A stretch of 64,000 nt of DNA, from contig JAUYAL010000009.1 in NCBI GenBank assembly GCA_030693535.1, positions 1 through 64,000 of the forward strand, given 5' to 3'. Source of the DNA: Methylotenera sp. (GTDB lineage: Bacteria; Pseudomonadota; Gammaproteobacteria; Burkholderiales; Methylophilaceae). Under the pieces are notes generated by a model. The model made no database searches. It was not told where the DNA came from and worked only from the letters and a program-made list of their open reading frames with translations. The position numbers and the translations under genes were made by a program. This document shows positions 35,181 to 44,241 of this stretch, piece by piece; position 1 is the stretch's first letter, and each line of letters starts with the position of its first letter.

Positions 35181-35939
35181 CTAGCCCCAGCGGTACATAG
35201 TTGAATAGCCAATTTCAGTGAAAGGCGCAATTAGTTTTATTAGATTTGGATTTGCATCTAGAAACTCAACAATTTCAGGTACTGGAATTCTTGGCGCCTG
35301 ATCTTTAAAAGCACCAAATACTATTCGACACACTGCCAAGTCTTCAGGATTATCGACTGTTAGCCTTAAATCTTTGCGAATCAATTCCATTGGTGGCTCT
35401 GCTTTGATGATCTTAAATTCTTGATGATGTTCTCTAATATATAAAGTACAAAGTTCAGACCGATGTTTTTTGTCACCTTTATCATGAGACTCTTTTAAAG
35501 CTTTCAATGAAACAATTTCAAATCCACATCCATCAATCACATCGTCCACAAAGGTTGCATCTGCATGTTCTAATTGATGACGTTTCCATAAATCTTCAAC
35601 TGGATCAAAATAAAGAAAAGGTGACTCACTTGTCACACGGAAAATGTCTGTTGCATTTGCTAACTCTCCACATTTTACAAGTCGCGATAAGACATCAACC
35701 TGATCGCCGACTACATAACGCAGGCCTTTTTCTTCGGCTATGCTTTTGAATACTTCATTTTCGACACCTTCAGAAATGCCAAGCACTATTTCATCAATAC
35801 AGTGAAGTGTTCTCAAACAGTCGATAATGTTGTCAATAATTCTAATGCTATTTTCAACATCCAAATTTTGAATGGGCTTGCCATAAAGTCGTGAACCTTG
35901 GTTACGACAAGCAATAGCTGCTACTAAACGTCTTTTCAT
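35181..35939 (-). CDS. SpsF-like cytidylyltransferase
   Basis: Predicted CTP:nonulosonic acid cytidylyltransferase that gives the CMP-sugar. The 252 residues open with RLVAAIACRNQGSRLYGKPI, a variant of the nucleotide-binding motif, and have VTSESPFLYFDP where the metal-binding aspartate is expected. It resembles SpsF of Bacillus rather than PseF; there is no separate PseF-type gene in the window. So it may fill the PseF role for the PseI product, or serve the divergent NeuB-like protein encoded 14 bases upstream. Confidence 0.75.
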   Translation of the reverse strand: MKRRLVAAIACRNQGSRLYGKPIQNLDVENSIRIIDNIIDCLRTLHCIDEIVLGISEGVENEVFKSIAEEKGLRYVVGDQVDVLSRLVKCGELANATDIFRVTSESPFLYFDPVEDLWKRHQLEHADATFVDDVIDGCGFEIVSLKALKESHDKGDKKHRSELCTLYIREHHQEFKIIKAEPPMELIRKDLRLTVDNPEDLAVCRIVFGAFKDQAPRIPVPEIVEFLDANPNLIKLIAPFTEIGYSTMYRWG

Positions 35940-35953
35940 TATGAAATCACTTT

Positions 35954-36955
35954 TTAAATAATGTCATCAGGCAGAATTGGGGTGTTTTTAAGTACATCAC
36001 GTGTCAGCATTTTTTGATAAACCGACGATAAATCACTAACAAAAGATTCTGAAGAGGTTCGCTTCAGCACAAGATCAGAAGGAGATATTCGCGAACCATT
36101 ACTAATATCTTGATTGGCTACCACATGTCGACGAATCATTTTTCTGTAGCCTTGTTCCGCTTCACTCATATTGAAATCTTCAGCGTTAGAGCCAGCACCT
36201 AATGCTTGAGCACAGTCCCTAATTGTCTGAGTAAAAACCAGAAACTCATCAGGATTCAGAGCCGATTCGTGATCTTCCATCTTCATCACCTGACCAAGGG
36301 TTAGATGTTTTTCTAACACTTTTGCCCCAGCGCCGACTGCCACGGCAGCCAATGCATAACGTAAGGGGCTTTCTGGTGGGGCATGATCAGCAAAACCAAT
36401 AGACACATTAGGATGTGTCTTGCCCAATCGCTCAGCCAGCAGGCGAATACGATCTATTTGATTCGTTTCATTAGGCGTTGGATACCCTTGAAAACCAAGA
36501 AGAACAACCACCTGTTTGTCTGACAAAATATCGATGGCTTGGAGTAATTCAGCTGAATATGCACCACCAGCACCTAGTAGCACTTTTTTTACAGTACTCT
36601 TTGCAACTGCATTTAATAAACCAATGTTTGCAATATCAGTTCCATGAAGCTTAACTGCACTTACACCAATTTTGTCTGCCAGTTGCAAACTTCGAATTCC
36701 GAAAATGTCAGTTTGCAATCCAATACCTAACTCCTGCGCATAGATTGCCAAGTCCTGCCAAACATCATTTGCCATTTCTAATGAGCGAAACAATTCATAA
36801 TACTTGTAATCTGGTGTCGCTAGCTCATCTGCATATACAAGTTGATACTTTGCTGCATCTGCACCAGCAGCAGCAGCAGCTTTCATTAGCAGCCTAGCTT
36901 GTACTGGGCTTCCTTCAAATCCTTGTGCAAGTTCAGCAATAATTTCTACAGGCAT
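35954..36955 (-). CDS. Divergent NeuB-family sialic acid synthase-like protein
   Basis: Second synthase-like protein of the cluster (333 residues). The barrel motif AELAQGFEGSPVQARLLMKA and the KYQLVYADELA strand match the family, and the C-terminal SAF/antifreeze-like part is present (RRHVVANQDISNGSRISPSD). The usual STPFD and KI-S motifs are replaced by QTDIFGIRSLQL and AVKLHGTDIANIG, so its substrate likely differs from that of PseI. It is grouped with the SpsF-like and GSA-like genes. I infer a second, perhaps undescribed ulosonic acid; a degenerate copy is the alternative. Confidence 0.72.
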   Translation of the reverse strand: MPVEIIAELAQGFEGSPVQARLLMKAAAAAGADAAKYQLVYADELATPDYKYYELFRSLEMANDVWQDLAIYAQELGIGLQTDIFGIRSLQLADKIGVSAVKLHGTDIANIGLLNAVAKSTVKKVLLGAGGAYSAELLQAIDILSDKQVVVLLGFQGYPTPNETNQIDRIRLLAERLGKTHPNVSIGFADHAPPESPLRYALAAVAVGAGAKVLEKHLTLGQVMKMEDHESALNPDEFLVFTQTIRDCAQALGAGSNAEDFNMSEAEQGYRKMIRRHVVANQDISNGSRISPSDLVLKRTSSESFVSDLSSVYQKMLTRDVLKNTPILPDDII

Positions 36956-37030
36956 ATGTTTATCCTAAGTTTTACTAAAAATCTCATTAATATGGGCAAG
37001 CTTAATTACTCACCCAACTTTATACACGGT

Positions 37031-38061
37031 CTATTTAATCACAGACTCAATCGGTGAGTGATTTTTCTCTCGCTTTAATCTCAGTGCAGGTGACTCGATG
37101 AACCGGTAAGATAAATAAGCGACACCTACTGAAATTACAATCAACACAAGCGGCTTGTTGGATACTTCCGGTAAGTATTTCATTAAATAGCCATGCCAAG
37201 CATAAATGCCGTAAGATAACGTCCCTAGAAGTGCAAAAGGAATATAAAACTTGTTCGATTTAAATCGATCTTGACTTAGACTAGCATGCGCTAGAATAAA
37301 CATAAAAATCATCAAATCAACTTTTATCATCCCACTAGTTGACCAATACTTTCCTGGACTCTCACTATAAAGCCAATTTGTGTAAGCAAGTAGTGTAAGT
37401 GCACTCAAAATGTAAACATTAAATCTTATTTTACTAGGCTTAAATTTTGACGTTATCAAGCATGCGGCCATACCAACGAAAAAATGTGGTAAATTTGCAA
37501 GCAGGTTTCTTCCATCATACGACCATCCCAAAAAGTGAGCTACATAATAAACATAGCTCACCATTAAAAAATACATAAAAAATATCACTATCAACCTAAT
37601 TCTCAGAGATCTTTCTAACACTATTAGCATCGGCATAGCCAACAAAGGCGCAACTAAATAAAATTGAATTTCTATTCCCAGCGTCCAAAATACGCCACTT
37701 AATACATAGTCATGATTGAACTGAAATGCCAACAACTGTGCTGGTAAATCCACTAACGCTATGGGGGGTAGCCATTTACTATCAAGTACGTTAGATACGA
37801 AATTATACTGAGTAGCAAAAATAGAGGATATATACGCAAAAATCTATTTATATAAAAGTCTTTTAAATCAGCAGTTGTTAATTTATAACGCTTATGAACA
37901 AACCCGTAAGCGATAACGTACCCTGAAAGTCCAAAAAATAGCCATACAGCAGTTCTTCCTGGTGTATTTAGCAAAGATGGAAGTTCATTTTGATAGCCCA
38001 CAGTATGCCAAACAACAACTGATAAAGCAGCCAAACCTCGAAGTATGAGCAATAAGTCCAT
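37031..38061 (-). pseudogene. Acyltransferase family 3 membrane protein, split by a frameshift in a run of six G (C on the coding strand)
   Basis: Two frames together form one OafA-like O-acyltransferase of about 343 residues with roughly ten transmembrane helices. The first (38061-37759, 100 residues) has the hallmark VVWHTVGYQNELP and RFLRIYPLFLLL; it stops with TAG just after six C. The second (37753-37031, 240 residues) continues with GVFWTLGIEIQFYLVAPLL, typical of the third family motif. One extra C in the run at 37763-37768 restores a single frame. Such enzymes transfer acetyl groups from the membrane to sugars. A short homopolymer suggests mutation, a sequencing indel or phase variation. 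Confidence 0.75.
37763..37768. repeat. Run of six G at the break of the acyltransferase gene
   Basis: Seven instead of six C on the coding strand would join the two halves of the acyltransferase exactly (TAC CCC CCC ATA). It is the second homopolymer-linked frameshift in this glycan locus, after the seven-T run at 7902-7908. Confidence 0.6.
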
Positions 38062-38069
38062 TTTCGTAT

Positions 38070-38936
38070 TTAAAGCTCAGTCCATCGTGCTGGGCTAATC
38101 AAATCTGCATCATTACATTGCAAATTAGGCAGCTGAATGTTCGTGGTGCACTTGGTGGCACTTATTATTTGCGATAACTGGCTTACGCTATCGGCACCTA
38201 CAATTACACGGTCAATCTCTGGAAAAGATAACGGAAAGGCCAAGCAGGCTTGAACTGCCGAAACATCGCCCTCTGCAAGCCACCGGTGCCATGTCTGCCA
38301 CAATCTATCCCACGGTGAAAACTTAGTTGGAATGTCGGCTTGATTCATCAATAATAAACCTTGCAAAAAAGCCGAGCGAGTATGAATTTCCACATCAGCA
38401 TCTTTCAAACGTTGCATCCATCCAGTAGTACACAGCCGCTGATCAACCAAGTTGAATGGTGCTTGCACCAAATCAAAACGGTAATGTTGTGTCAACGCAT
38501 CTAACTCGGATGGCGAATAGATTGAAATACCCACCTTTTTCACTTTGCTATTGTCTTTTAAATCTTGTAACGCTTGATACAAAGCAACTCCATTTGTGCC
38601 AAGCAACTGCTCAGAACGGTGAAGTAACAATCCATAAACTTCCGTTACACCTAAGCGCGAAAGCGATGCATTAACCTGTTGCTCAACCCAACCACTAACA
38701 TCTGTGCAACCGTCCGGTAATGCAGGTAATTTGGTGACCATCTTGAAACCTTGCGTACCTACTTCACCCAAACACTTTTCACTATCACCGTAGGCTATGG
38801 CAGTATCAAGGGTATCCATACCACTAGCTGAGGCCAACTGCAACATGGCTTTAGCTTCTGAACGCGAGACTTGTCCAGCCTGATTGGCTATACCGTATGG
38901 TAGGCCAAATTGCACTGTGCCAAGAGCAAGCCTCAC
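38070..38936 (-). CDS. Aldo/keto reductase family protein
   Basis: A 288-residue NAD(P)H-dependent reductase of the AKR barrel family. The start has LGTVQFGLPYGIAN, the catalytic Asp-Tyr part is DTLDTAIAYGDSEKCLGE (about 41-57), and the later strand YGLLLHRSEQLL carries the catalytic His. A Ser/Asn-rich cofactor part is near VIVGADSVSQL. It overlaps pseC by 4 bases, so it is co-translated with the pseudaminic genes. Related AKR genes sit in other nonulosonic acid loci, where their reaction is not fixed; one may reduce a 4-keto or an aldehyde group. Confidence 0.78.
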   Translation of the reverse strand: MRLALGTVQFGLPYGIANQAGQVSRSEAKAMLQLASASGMDTLDTAIAYGDSEKCLGEVGTQGFKMVTKLPALPDGCTDVSGWVEQQVNASLSRLGVTEVYGLLLHRSEQLLGTNGVALYQALQDLKDNSKVKKVGISIYSPSELDALTQHYRFDLVQAPFNLVDQRLCTTGWMQRLKDADVEIHTRSAFLQGLLLMNQADIPTKFSPWDRLWQTWHRWLAEGDVSAVQACLAFPLSFPEIDRVIVGADSVSQLSQIISATKCTTNIQLPNLQCNDADLISPARWTEL

Positions 38937-40105
38937 CCCACGAGCGCCTTAATAGCAATGATTACTTGTTCTTGCTGTTCATTTGTTAGGTCATAAAACA
39001 ATGGAATGCTCAGTGCCTCTTGATAATAGTTCTGAGCATTGGGGTAATCTGTCGCCCTAAAGCCAAGCCGGTGATAATGAGGTTGTGCTGGCACTGGGAT
39101 ATAATGTACCTGACTACCAATTCCTTTTGACCTAAGCTCCTGCATCAATTCTCCTCGACTTATACCTATAGAATTAAAATCTATTCGAAGTACATACAAA
39201 TGATGTCCACTTTGGTCGCGACCACAGATTTGTGCGGGACGACAATTAGACATACCTGCAAATGCTTCATCGTATCTCTTAGCCAAGTCTATTCGGCGAG
39301 CTATAAACTTATCTAGCTTTTTAAACTGAGATAGTGCTAAGCCACACTGCATATCAGTAATTCGATAATGAAAACCCAGCTCTTGCATTTCGTAATACCA
39401 TGGATCACGCACACCGTTAGTCTCGGACTCCTCTGGTAACTGGAATGGATCATCTAGTTTATTGATCCCATGGCTACGTAGACGCAACAATTTTCTATAA
39501 ACAGATTCATCATTTGTTGTAATCATCCCACCCTCGCCTGCAGCAATCGCCTTAACGGGGTGGAAGGAGAAAATAGTCATCAACGAGTAAGCACAAGAAC
39601 CAACGCGCTGACCATCTGGGTAGCTTGCGCCTAATGCATGCGCCGCATCTTCAATTACTGATACGCCAGCCTGGTCAGCAAGCATTTTAATTGCAGGCAT
39701 ATCACATGGTAAGCCTGCAAAGTGCACAGGAATAACGGCCCGGACATCAAGATTATTTGCTAAAGCATCTTTAAGAGATTTTGGAGACATATTGATCGTA
39801 GCTGGATCAATATCGGCAAAAACAACTCGTGCGCCAGCATACAGCGCAGCATTTGCACTAGCAACAAATGTGATTGGGCTAGTAATCAACGATGTTCCCG
39901 GACCTACGCCAGATGCCAAAGCCGCCAAATGTAGCGCAGCCGTACCACTAGAAACTGCAAGTGCATATTTAACACCAACATACTCGGCAACAGCCTGCTC
40001 AAAAGCCTCAATAGCTGGGCCTTGGGTCAAAATACCGCTTCTTAACACATCCACAACTGCCTGAATGTCATCCTCATCAATATGATGTTTTCCGTAAGGG
40101 ATCAT
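38933..40105 (-). CDS. pseC: UDP-4-amino-4,6-dideoxy-N-acetyl-beta-L-altrosamine transaminase
   Basis: Second enzyme of the pseudaminic pathway: PLP-dependent transamination of the 4-keto sugar made by PseB. The 390 residues start with IPYGKHHIDEDDIQAVVDVL and contain AVSSGTAALHLAA, the cofactor aspartate in VIEDAAHALGASY and the Schiff-base lysine in FSFHPVKAIAAGEGG, the form specific to PseC. The gene overlaps those on both sides by 4 bases. It differs in sequence from the PglE-like enzyme at 3179-4390, as expected for the opposite C5 stereochemistry of the two pathways. Confidence 0.87.
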   Translation of the reverse strand: MIPYGKHHIDEDDIQAVVDVLRSGILTQGPAIEAFEQAVAEYVGVKYALAVSSGTAALHLAALASGVGPGTSLITSPITFVASANAALYAGARVVFADIDPATINMSPKSLKDALANNLDVRAVIPVHFAGLPCDMPAIKMLADQAGVSVIEDAAHALGASYPDGQRVGSCAYSLMTIFSFHPVKAIAAGEGGMITTNDESVYRKLLRLRSHGINKLDDPFQLPEESETNGVRDPWYYEMQELGFHYRITDMQCGLALSQFKKLDKFIARRIDLAKRYDEAFAGMSNCRPAQICGRDQSGHHLYVLRIDFNSIGISRGELMQELRSKGIGSQVHYIPVPAQPHYHRLGFRATDYPNAQNYYQEALSIPLFYDLTNEQQEQVIIAIKALVG

Positions 40106-41016
40106 AATTTTTTCAACTCCTGGGCAAGCCCGTTTTTTTCTTGCTGATGTAGTCTTGCGAGGTGTAAGCTAACACCATCGAGTTTTCTGCCAAGCAACTT
40201 GCATGCTTTTTGATTGGATAGGCTCATATCATTTGGACGCTGAATAAGTGATGTTCGATCAGTGATGTAGCCTGATTTAATTAGATTGCTATTAAGGTTA
40301 AACTCTTGTGCAAGCTTAAGACCAAACTCATGTTTGGATAGGCGGTCGTCACCAACTATATGAAATATACCTGCTGCTTTATGGTCAATTAAATCATGAA
40401 CACTTTTTGCAACAGCCTCGGCAAGTATTGGTGTGTAAGTTACATCGTTAAAAAGCGTCAACTCTTTACCGGCTCTTAGCTCTTGAATGACTGTGTCACT
40501 AAATGAACGGCGATAGCTTGTACCCCAACCATAGAAATTTGTTCTTATCACCAATGCCTCTGGATAGGCTTCAAGCACATGGCATTCAGCCTCAGCCTTT
40601 GTTTTTCCGTAAACATTAACTGGCGATAAAGGGTAGGATTCATCAACTAATGAAGTTGCACCCGAAAACAAATGGTCTGTAGAGATATGAACTAGGGACA
40701 CATGTAATTTTGCACAGGCTTCAGCAACATTGGCTGCAAGTTTCACATTAATATGTTTTGCCAACTCTGGCTTAGCTTCGCATTGCTCTACGTTGGTTAA
40801 ACCAGCTGTATGAATAACTATTTTTGGTTGCAGCACTTCAAACACTCGAATGATATTATCAACCGATTCAATATCTACTTTTTTAGTACTGATGCCGGCT
40901 GGAGCTATTTCTCGGTCGTGAATACCTAATGTCACTTCACTTTGCTCTTTAATTGCCATTGCCCAATTAAGAGCGAGCAGGCCAGAACCTCCAGTGATAA
41001 AAACTCTTGATTTCAT
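40102..41016 (-). CDS. RmlD-like NAD(P)-dependent sugar reductase/epimerase
   Basis: A 304-residue SDR of the dTDP-4-dehydrorhamnose reductase type: Rossmann start FITGGSGLLALNWA, active-site serine region VHISTDHLFSGA and YGKTKAE as the YxxxK. The glycine spacing GGSGLLA deviates from the normal GxxGxxG. It is wedged between pseB and pseC with overlap and 7-base spacing, which is not part of the standard pathway. It might reduce or epimerise the PseB product, so that the final sugar differs from plain pseudaminic acid. No other rhamnose genes are visible, so rhamnose synthesis is unlikely. Confidence 0.73.
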   Translation of the reverse strand: MKSRVFITGGSGLLALNWAMAIKEQSEVTLGIHDREIAPAGISTKKVDIESVDNIIRVFEVLQPKIVIHTAGLTNVEQCEAKPELAKHINVKLAANVAEACAKLHVSLVHISTDHLFSGATSLVDESYPLSPVNVYGKTKAEAECHVLEAYPEALVIRTNFYGWGTSYRRSFSDTVIQELRAGKELTLFNDVTYTPILAEAVAKSVHDLIDHKAAGIFHIVGDDRLSKHEFGLKLAQEFNLNSNLIKSGYITDRTSLIQRPNDMSLSNQKACKLLGRKLDGVSLHLARLHQQEKNGLAQELKKL

Positions 41017-41022
41017 CTTGCT

Positions 41023-42021
41023 TTAAATCACACCAATTTTTGAGTTATTTTTCTGAATCCAAGTAGATAACTCTTCAACACTCATCCACTCTGAGTTGTT
41101 ATCAGAAGAATAAACAAAATCATCCGCCACCCTAACCCCATCTTTGATTCGCAGTGGATCAGTATGCCACTTATGTATCATCGGTAAAATCTTGTAATGA
41201 TGTTCGTAGGCATAAGTATAGGGTGCATCTTCTAAACCAATCATCTGTTCATGAAGCTTTTCACCAGGACGAATACCTATAAACTTAAGCTCCGCTGTTG
41301 GATCCACTGCCTTAGCAACGTCTAAAATATTCATGGAAGGAATTTTCTTAACGTAAATTTCTCCGCCTTGCATGTCATCGAAGGCATGCCATACTAACTC
41401 AACCCCTTCTTCAAGCGTAATCATAAATCTTGTCATTCGCTCATCTGTTATTGGCAACACCCCTGTATGAACCAATGACTTAAAGAATGGGATAACCGAA
41501 CCGCGTGAGCCCATAACATTGCCGTAGCGCACAACAGAAAATCGTGTTTCATGTGTGCCCGCATAACCATTTCCAGCCACAAATAATTTATCTGAAGCAA
41601 GCTTGGTTGCACCATAGAGATTAATAGGATTACTCGCCTTGTCAGTTGAAAGTGCAACCACCCGTTTTATACCGCGATCAATGCAGGCATCAATTAAGTT
41701 CATCGCACCGTCAATATTTGTTTTTACGCATTCAAAAGGGTTGTATTCTGCCGTTGGGACAATTTTTGTGGCGGCCGCGTGAACTACATAATCAATACCG
41801 TCAAGCGCTCTTGAAAGACGATCTTTATCACGCACATCCCCAATCACAAAAACTACACGTGGATCGTCTTGGAATTTCTGGGCCATTTCCCATTGCTTCA
41901 TTTCGTCCCTAGAGTAAATAACTAAGCGCTTTGGATTGTATTTCGCTAATGTCATAGGCACGAATGTATTTCCGAACGAGCCAGTACCACCAGTAATCAG
42001 TATCGATGTGTTATTTAACAT
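41023..42021 (-). CDS. pseB: UDP-N-acetylglucosamine 4,6-dehydratase (inverting)
   Basis: First step of pseudaminic acid biosynthesis: dehydration with C5 inversion of UDP-GlcNAc. The 332-residue soluble SDR has ITGGTGSFGNTF (8-19), YSRDEMKQWEM, HAAATKIVPTAEYNPFE and the catalytic STDKASNPINLYGATK with the family's Asp, Lys and Tyr. This short, soluble form differs from the long, membrane-bound PglF-like enzyme at 915-2816, so the locus holds both a retaining-type and an inverting-type dehydratase. It is 13 bases downstream of the ABC flippase gene. Confidence 0.9.
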   Translation of the reverse strand: MLNNTSILITGGTGSFGNTFVPMTLAKYNPKRLVIYSRDEMKQWEMAQKFQDDPRVVFVIGDVRDKDRLSRALDGIDYVVHAAATKIVPTAEYNPFECVKTNIDGAMNLIDACIDRGIKRVVALSTDKASNPINLYGATKLASDKLFVAGNGYAGTHETRFSVVRYGNVMGSRGSVIPFFKSLVHTGVLPITDERMTRFMITLEEGVELVWHAFDDMQGGEIYVKKIPSMNILDVAKAVDPTAELKFIGIRPGEKLHEQMIGLEDAPYTYAYEHHYKILPMIHKWHTDPLRIKDGVRVADDFVYSSDNNSEWMSVEELSTWIQKNNSKIGVI

Positions 42022-42034
42022 ATTTTTATATCAG

Positions 42035-43837
42035 TCAATTTAAGTTTTGTGATGAAGAAATAATATCATGGTAACTACCATGACGAAGAATACAACCATC
42101 TCCCAACTCAACTATTTGATTACAATTTTTCAAAGTAGTAAGACGATGAGCAATAATGAGGATGGTAAGTTCGTCACTGAGATTCTCTATAGCCTGCATA
42201 ACAGCTTGCTCGGTTTCATTATCTAAGGCGCTAGTAGCTTCATCGAATATTATAACATCTGCTTGCTTGTATAGAGCACGTGCAATGCCAATACGCTGAC
42301 GCTGCCCACCAGACAGGCGAATTCCGCGCTCACCTACAAAAGTTTGATATTTCTCTGGCCACGACTCAATAATGTCGTTGATTTGAGCTTTGCAAGCAGC
42401 CTGATGTACACGCTCATGATCAATGCTATCTTTTGGCACTCCAAAAGCTATATTTTCCTCAATGCTAGTATCAGCTAGAAAAATAACCTGTGGCACATGT
42501 GCAATATGTGCCTGCCAAGCACGATTGTTAGTCACAGTAATAAATTGCTCATCGACGTTAAGCGACCCTTCAGTAGGTGGCAACAGCCCCATCATAATGT
42601 CCAATAGAGTACTCTTCCCACTACCTGTCGCACCAATAAAACCTACACGACTGCCTTTGACAATACGAATGTCTAAATTTTTAAGCACCCAAGGCATTTG
42701 AGGACTATAGCGAAATGAAACCTGCTTAAGGCTGATGTCATCCCGAAAATTTAATGCCTGAGAAACTGCTTGTTCAGCATAATTTGGTAATGGCTGATCA
42801 AGTAAATCAAGCGAATCTTGTAGTGATGCCTGGCTACCTTGAATTGACGACCATGCCGCATAGGCTTGCTGCATGACTGGCAACAATCGCTGAGCACCTA
42901 GTGCCAATGCACCTAAAACTGGAATGGCATTCGCTACACCGTCTGATTGCTGTGCAAGAAAATAAGCCAGCGCTGCAATTAGAAGCATACCCAACGCTTC
43001 CATACCGTAACGAGGGCCTTGACTGATAAATTGGTTGTCACCCTGAGATTGTCTTAACCGCAAATCAGCGCTACGATAAATTTGGCAGTAAACTTCTTGT
43101 GTGCCATCTATCAGGACGTCGCGTATACCACCTAACCCCTCCTGAAGAGATTTTATAACCTGCGTGGATTCTCTTGCAATATGCTGACTATTTCTGATTT
43201 TTCGGGTGCGAGTGATTACAATAATGAAACCGTATATTGCACCAAAACCAACAAAGGCAGATAGGGCAATGATTGGATCAATTGCCAATAATGCAATCAG
43301 GATAGCGGCTAACATAAACAAAGCACTTATGAGTGTTAATGTTGGCATGATAGTGCCGTAGATAATGCCATTAGCTTTTCCTGAAATGCCGTTGATTACT
43401 TCACTACTATTGCGCGCAATATGAACTGCGTAAGGTTGATAAAGCGTACGTCGATAAATACTATTACTAATATCTGCACCGGTTGCAAAAGATAGACGTG
43501 TGCTGGCCCATAAGAGAAGTAGACGCATCGCGCCTGCCATGAGTGCAGCAATGCCAAAAATAACTGTTAGTGGCAACAAAAGCTGATCGGCAGTGCTAAT
43601 TTCAAATGCTTTTATAAATGACTGAGCCGCCGGATGCACAAAAATTCGACTTGGCCCAGTCAAAACCGCAAGAAATGGCAATACTGCGCCAATACTTAAT
43701 ATTTCAGCGAACGAAGCCAAAATCATCAAAATAAGTAAAAGGCCAAATTGCCAACGTCGACGTGAATTAATATGCTGCCAAAGACGGCTTAATAACTGGG
43801 TAATAGGTTGAGTTGATTGCATAGGATTATTTGACAA
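42035..43837 (-). CDS. ABC transporter with fused membrane and ATPase domains (PglK/MsbA-type flippase)
   Basis: A half-transporter of 600 residues: six transmembrane helices in about residues 25-320, followed by the ATPase domain with Walker A GATGSGKSTLLDIMMG, Q-loop HVPQVIFL, signature LSGGQRQRIGIARAL and Walker B VIIFDEATSALD, and the switch histidine in IIIAHRLTT. As a homodimer it probably moves a lipid-linked oligosaccharide across the inner membrane, as PglK does. It is the first enzyme-like gene after the regulator, overlapping it by 11 bases. The MurJ-like fusion is a second flippase in the locus. Confidence 0.87.
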   Translation of the reverse strand: MSNNPMQSTQPITQLLSRLWQHINSRRRWQFGLLLILMILASFAEILSIGAVLPFLAVLTGPSRIFVHPAAQSFIKAFEISTADQLLLPLTVIFGIAALMAGAMRLLLLWASTRLSFATGADISNSIYRRTLYQPYAVHIARNSSEVINGISGKANGIIYGTIMPTLTLISALFMLAAILIALLAIDPIIALSAFVGFGAIYGFIIVITRTRKIRNSQHIARESTQVIKSLQEGLGGIRDVLIDGTQEVYCQIYRSADLRLRQSQGDNQFISQGPRYGMEALGMLLIAALAYFLAQQSDGVANAIPVLGALALGAQRLLPVMQQAYAAWSSIQGSQASLQDSLDLLDQPLPNYAEQAVSQALNFRDDISLKQVSFRYSPQMPWVLKNLDIRIVKGSRVGFIGATGSGKSTLLDIMMGLLPPTEGSLNVDEQFITVTNNRAWQAHIAHVPQVIFLADTSIEENIAFGVPKDSIDHERVHQAACKAQINDIIESWPEKYQTFVGERGIRLSGGQRQRIGIARALYKQADVIIFDEATSALDNETEQAVMQAIENLSDELTILIIAHRLTTLKNCNQIVELGDGCILRHGSYHDIISSSQNLN

Positions 43838-44195
43838 TCAGCGCATCGTTGAAACCGATATTTCTCAATTGTTCAGGTGAACCCACGTCTTGACTTATTT
43901 GTTCTATTTCTCGCTGCAACAACTCAAACTCTTGCATTTTTGATTTTAAAAAACGTAGCGTGATGCTTGATTTTTCTTCAATACCAGCTGGAGTCAATAG
44001 ATACATGTAAGCTAATTTATTTTGGTTATTACGAAAGTTAGCGGCCTTTAGCAAACCTTTTTCAATTAGTGCCTTAAGACAAAAGTTAGCTTTACCCAGA
44101 CTAATGCCTAAATCCTTGGCAAGCTCACGCTGACTAATGTCAGGTCTAGCTTCTACCAATTTAAGAATTTTATAGCGATACTCGTCTGTTAGCAT
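43827..44195 (-). CDS. MarR-family EPS-associated transcriptional regulator
   Basis: A 122-residue winged-helix DNA-binding protein of the group found at the head of exopolysaccharide loci in Proteobacteria. The DNA-binding unit is DEYRYKILKLVEARPDISQRELAK (split by position 3-26), then LGISLGKANFCLKALIEKGL; a coiled-coil C-terminus probably forms the dimer. I start it at the ATG at 44195, inside the transcript from the mapped promoter; an earlier ATG at 44249 would lie upstream of the -10 box and cannot be in that mRNA. It overlaps the ABC gene by 11 bases and likely controls the whole downstream run. Confidence 0.8.
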   Translation of the reverse strand: MLTDEYRYKILKLVEARPDISQRELAKDLGISLGKANFCLKALIEKGLLKAANFRNNQNKLAYMYLLTPAGIEEKSSITLRFLKSKMQEFELLQREIEQISQDVGSPEQLRNIGFNDALIVK

Positions 44196-44210
44196 TTTAA
44201 TAGAACCGTG

Positions 44211-44241
44211 ATTATTCCGTTCAACTTGTGAACGGAATAAT
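44211..44241. promoter_or_regulatory. Perfect 13-bp inverted repeat, candidate operator of the EPS regulator
   Basis: ATTATTCCGTTCA (44211-44223) is mirrored by TGAACGGAATAAT (44229-44241) with a 5-base spacer. The outer edge overlaps the -10 box at 44237-44242 and the start point, so a bound protein would block transcription. The obvious candidate is the MarR-type regulator itself. It could also form a stem in the mRNA leader. Confidence 0.65.
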
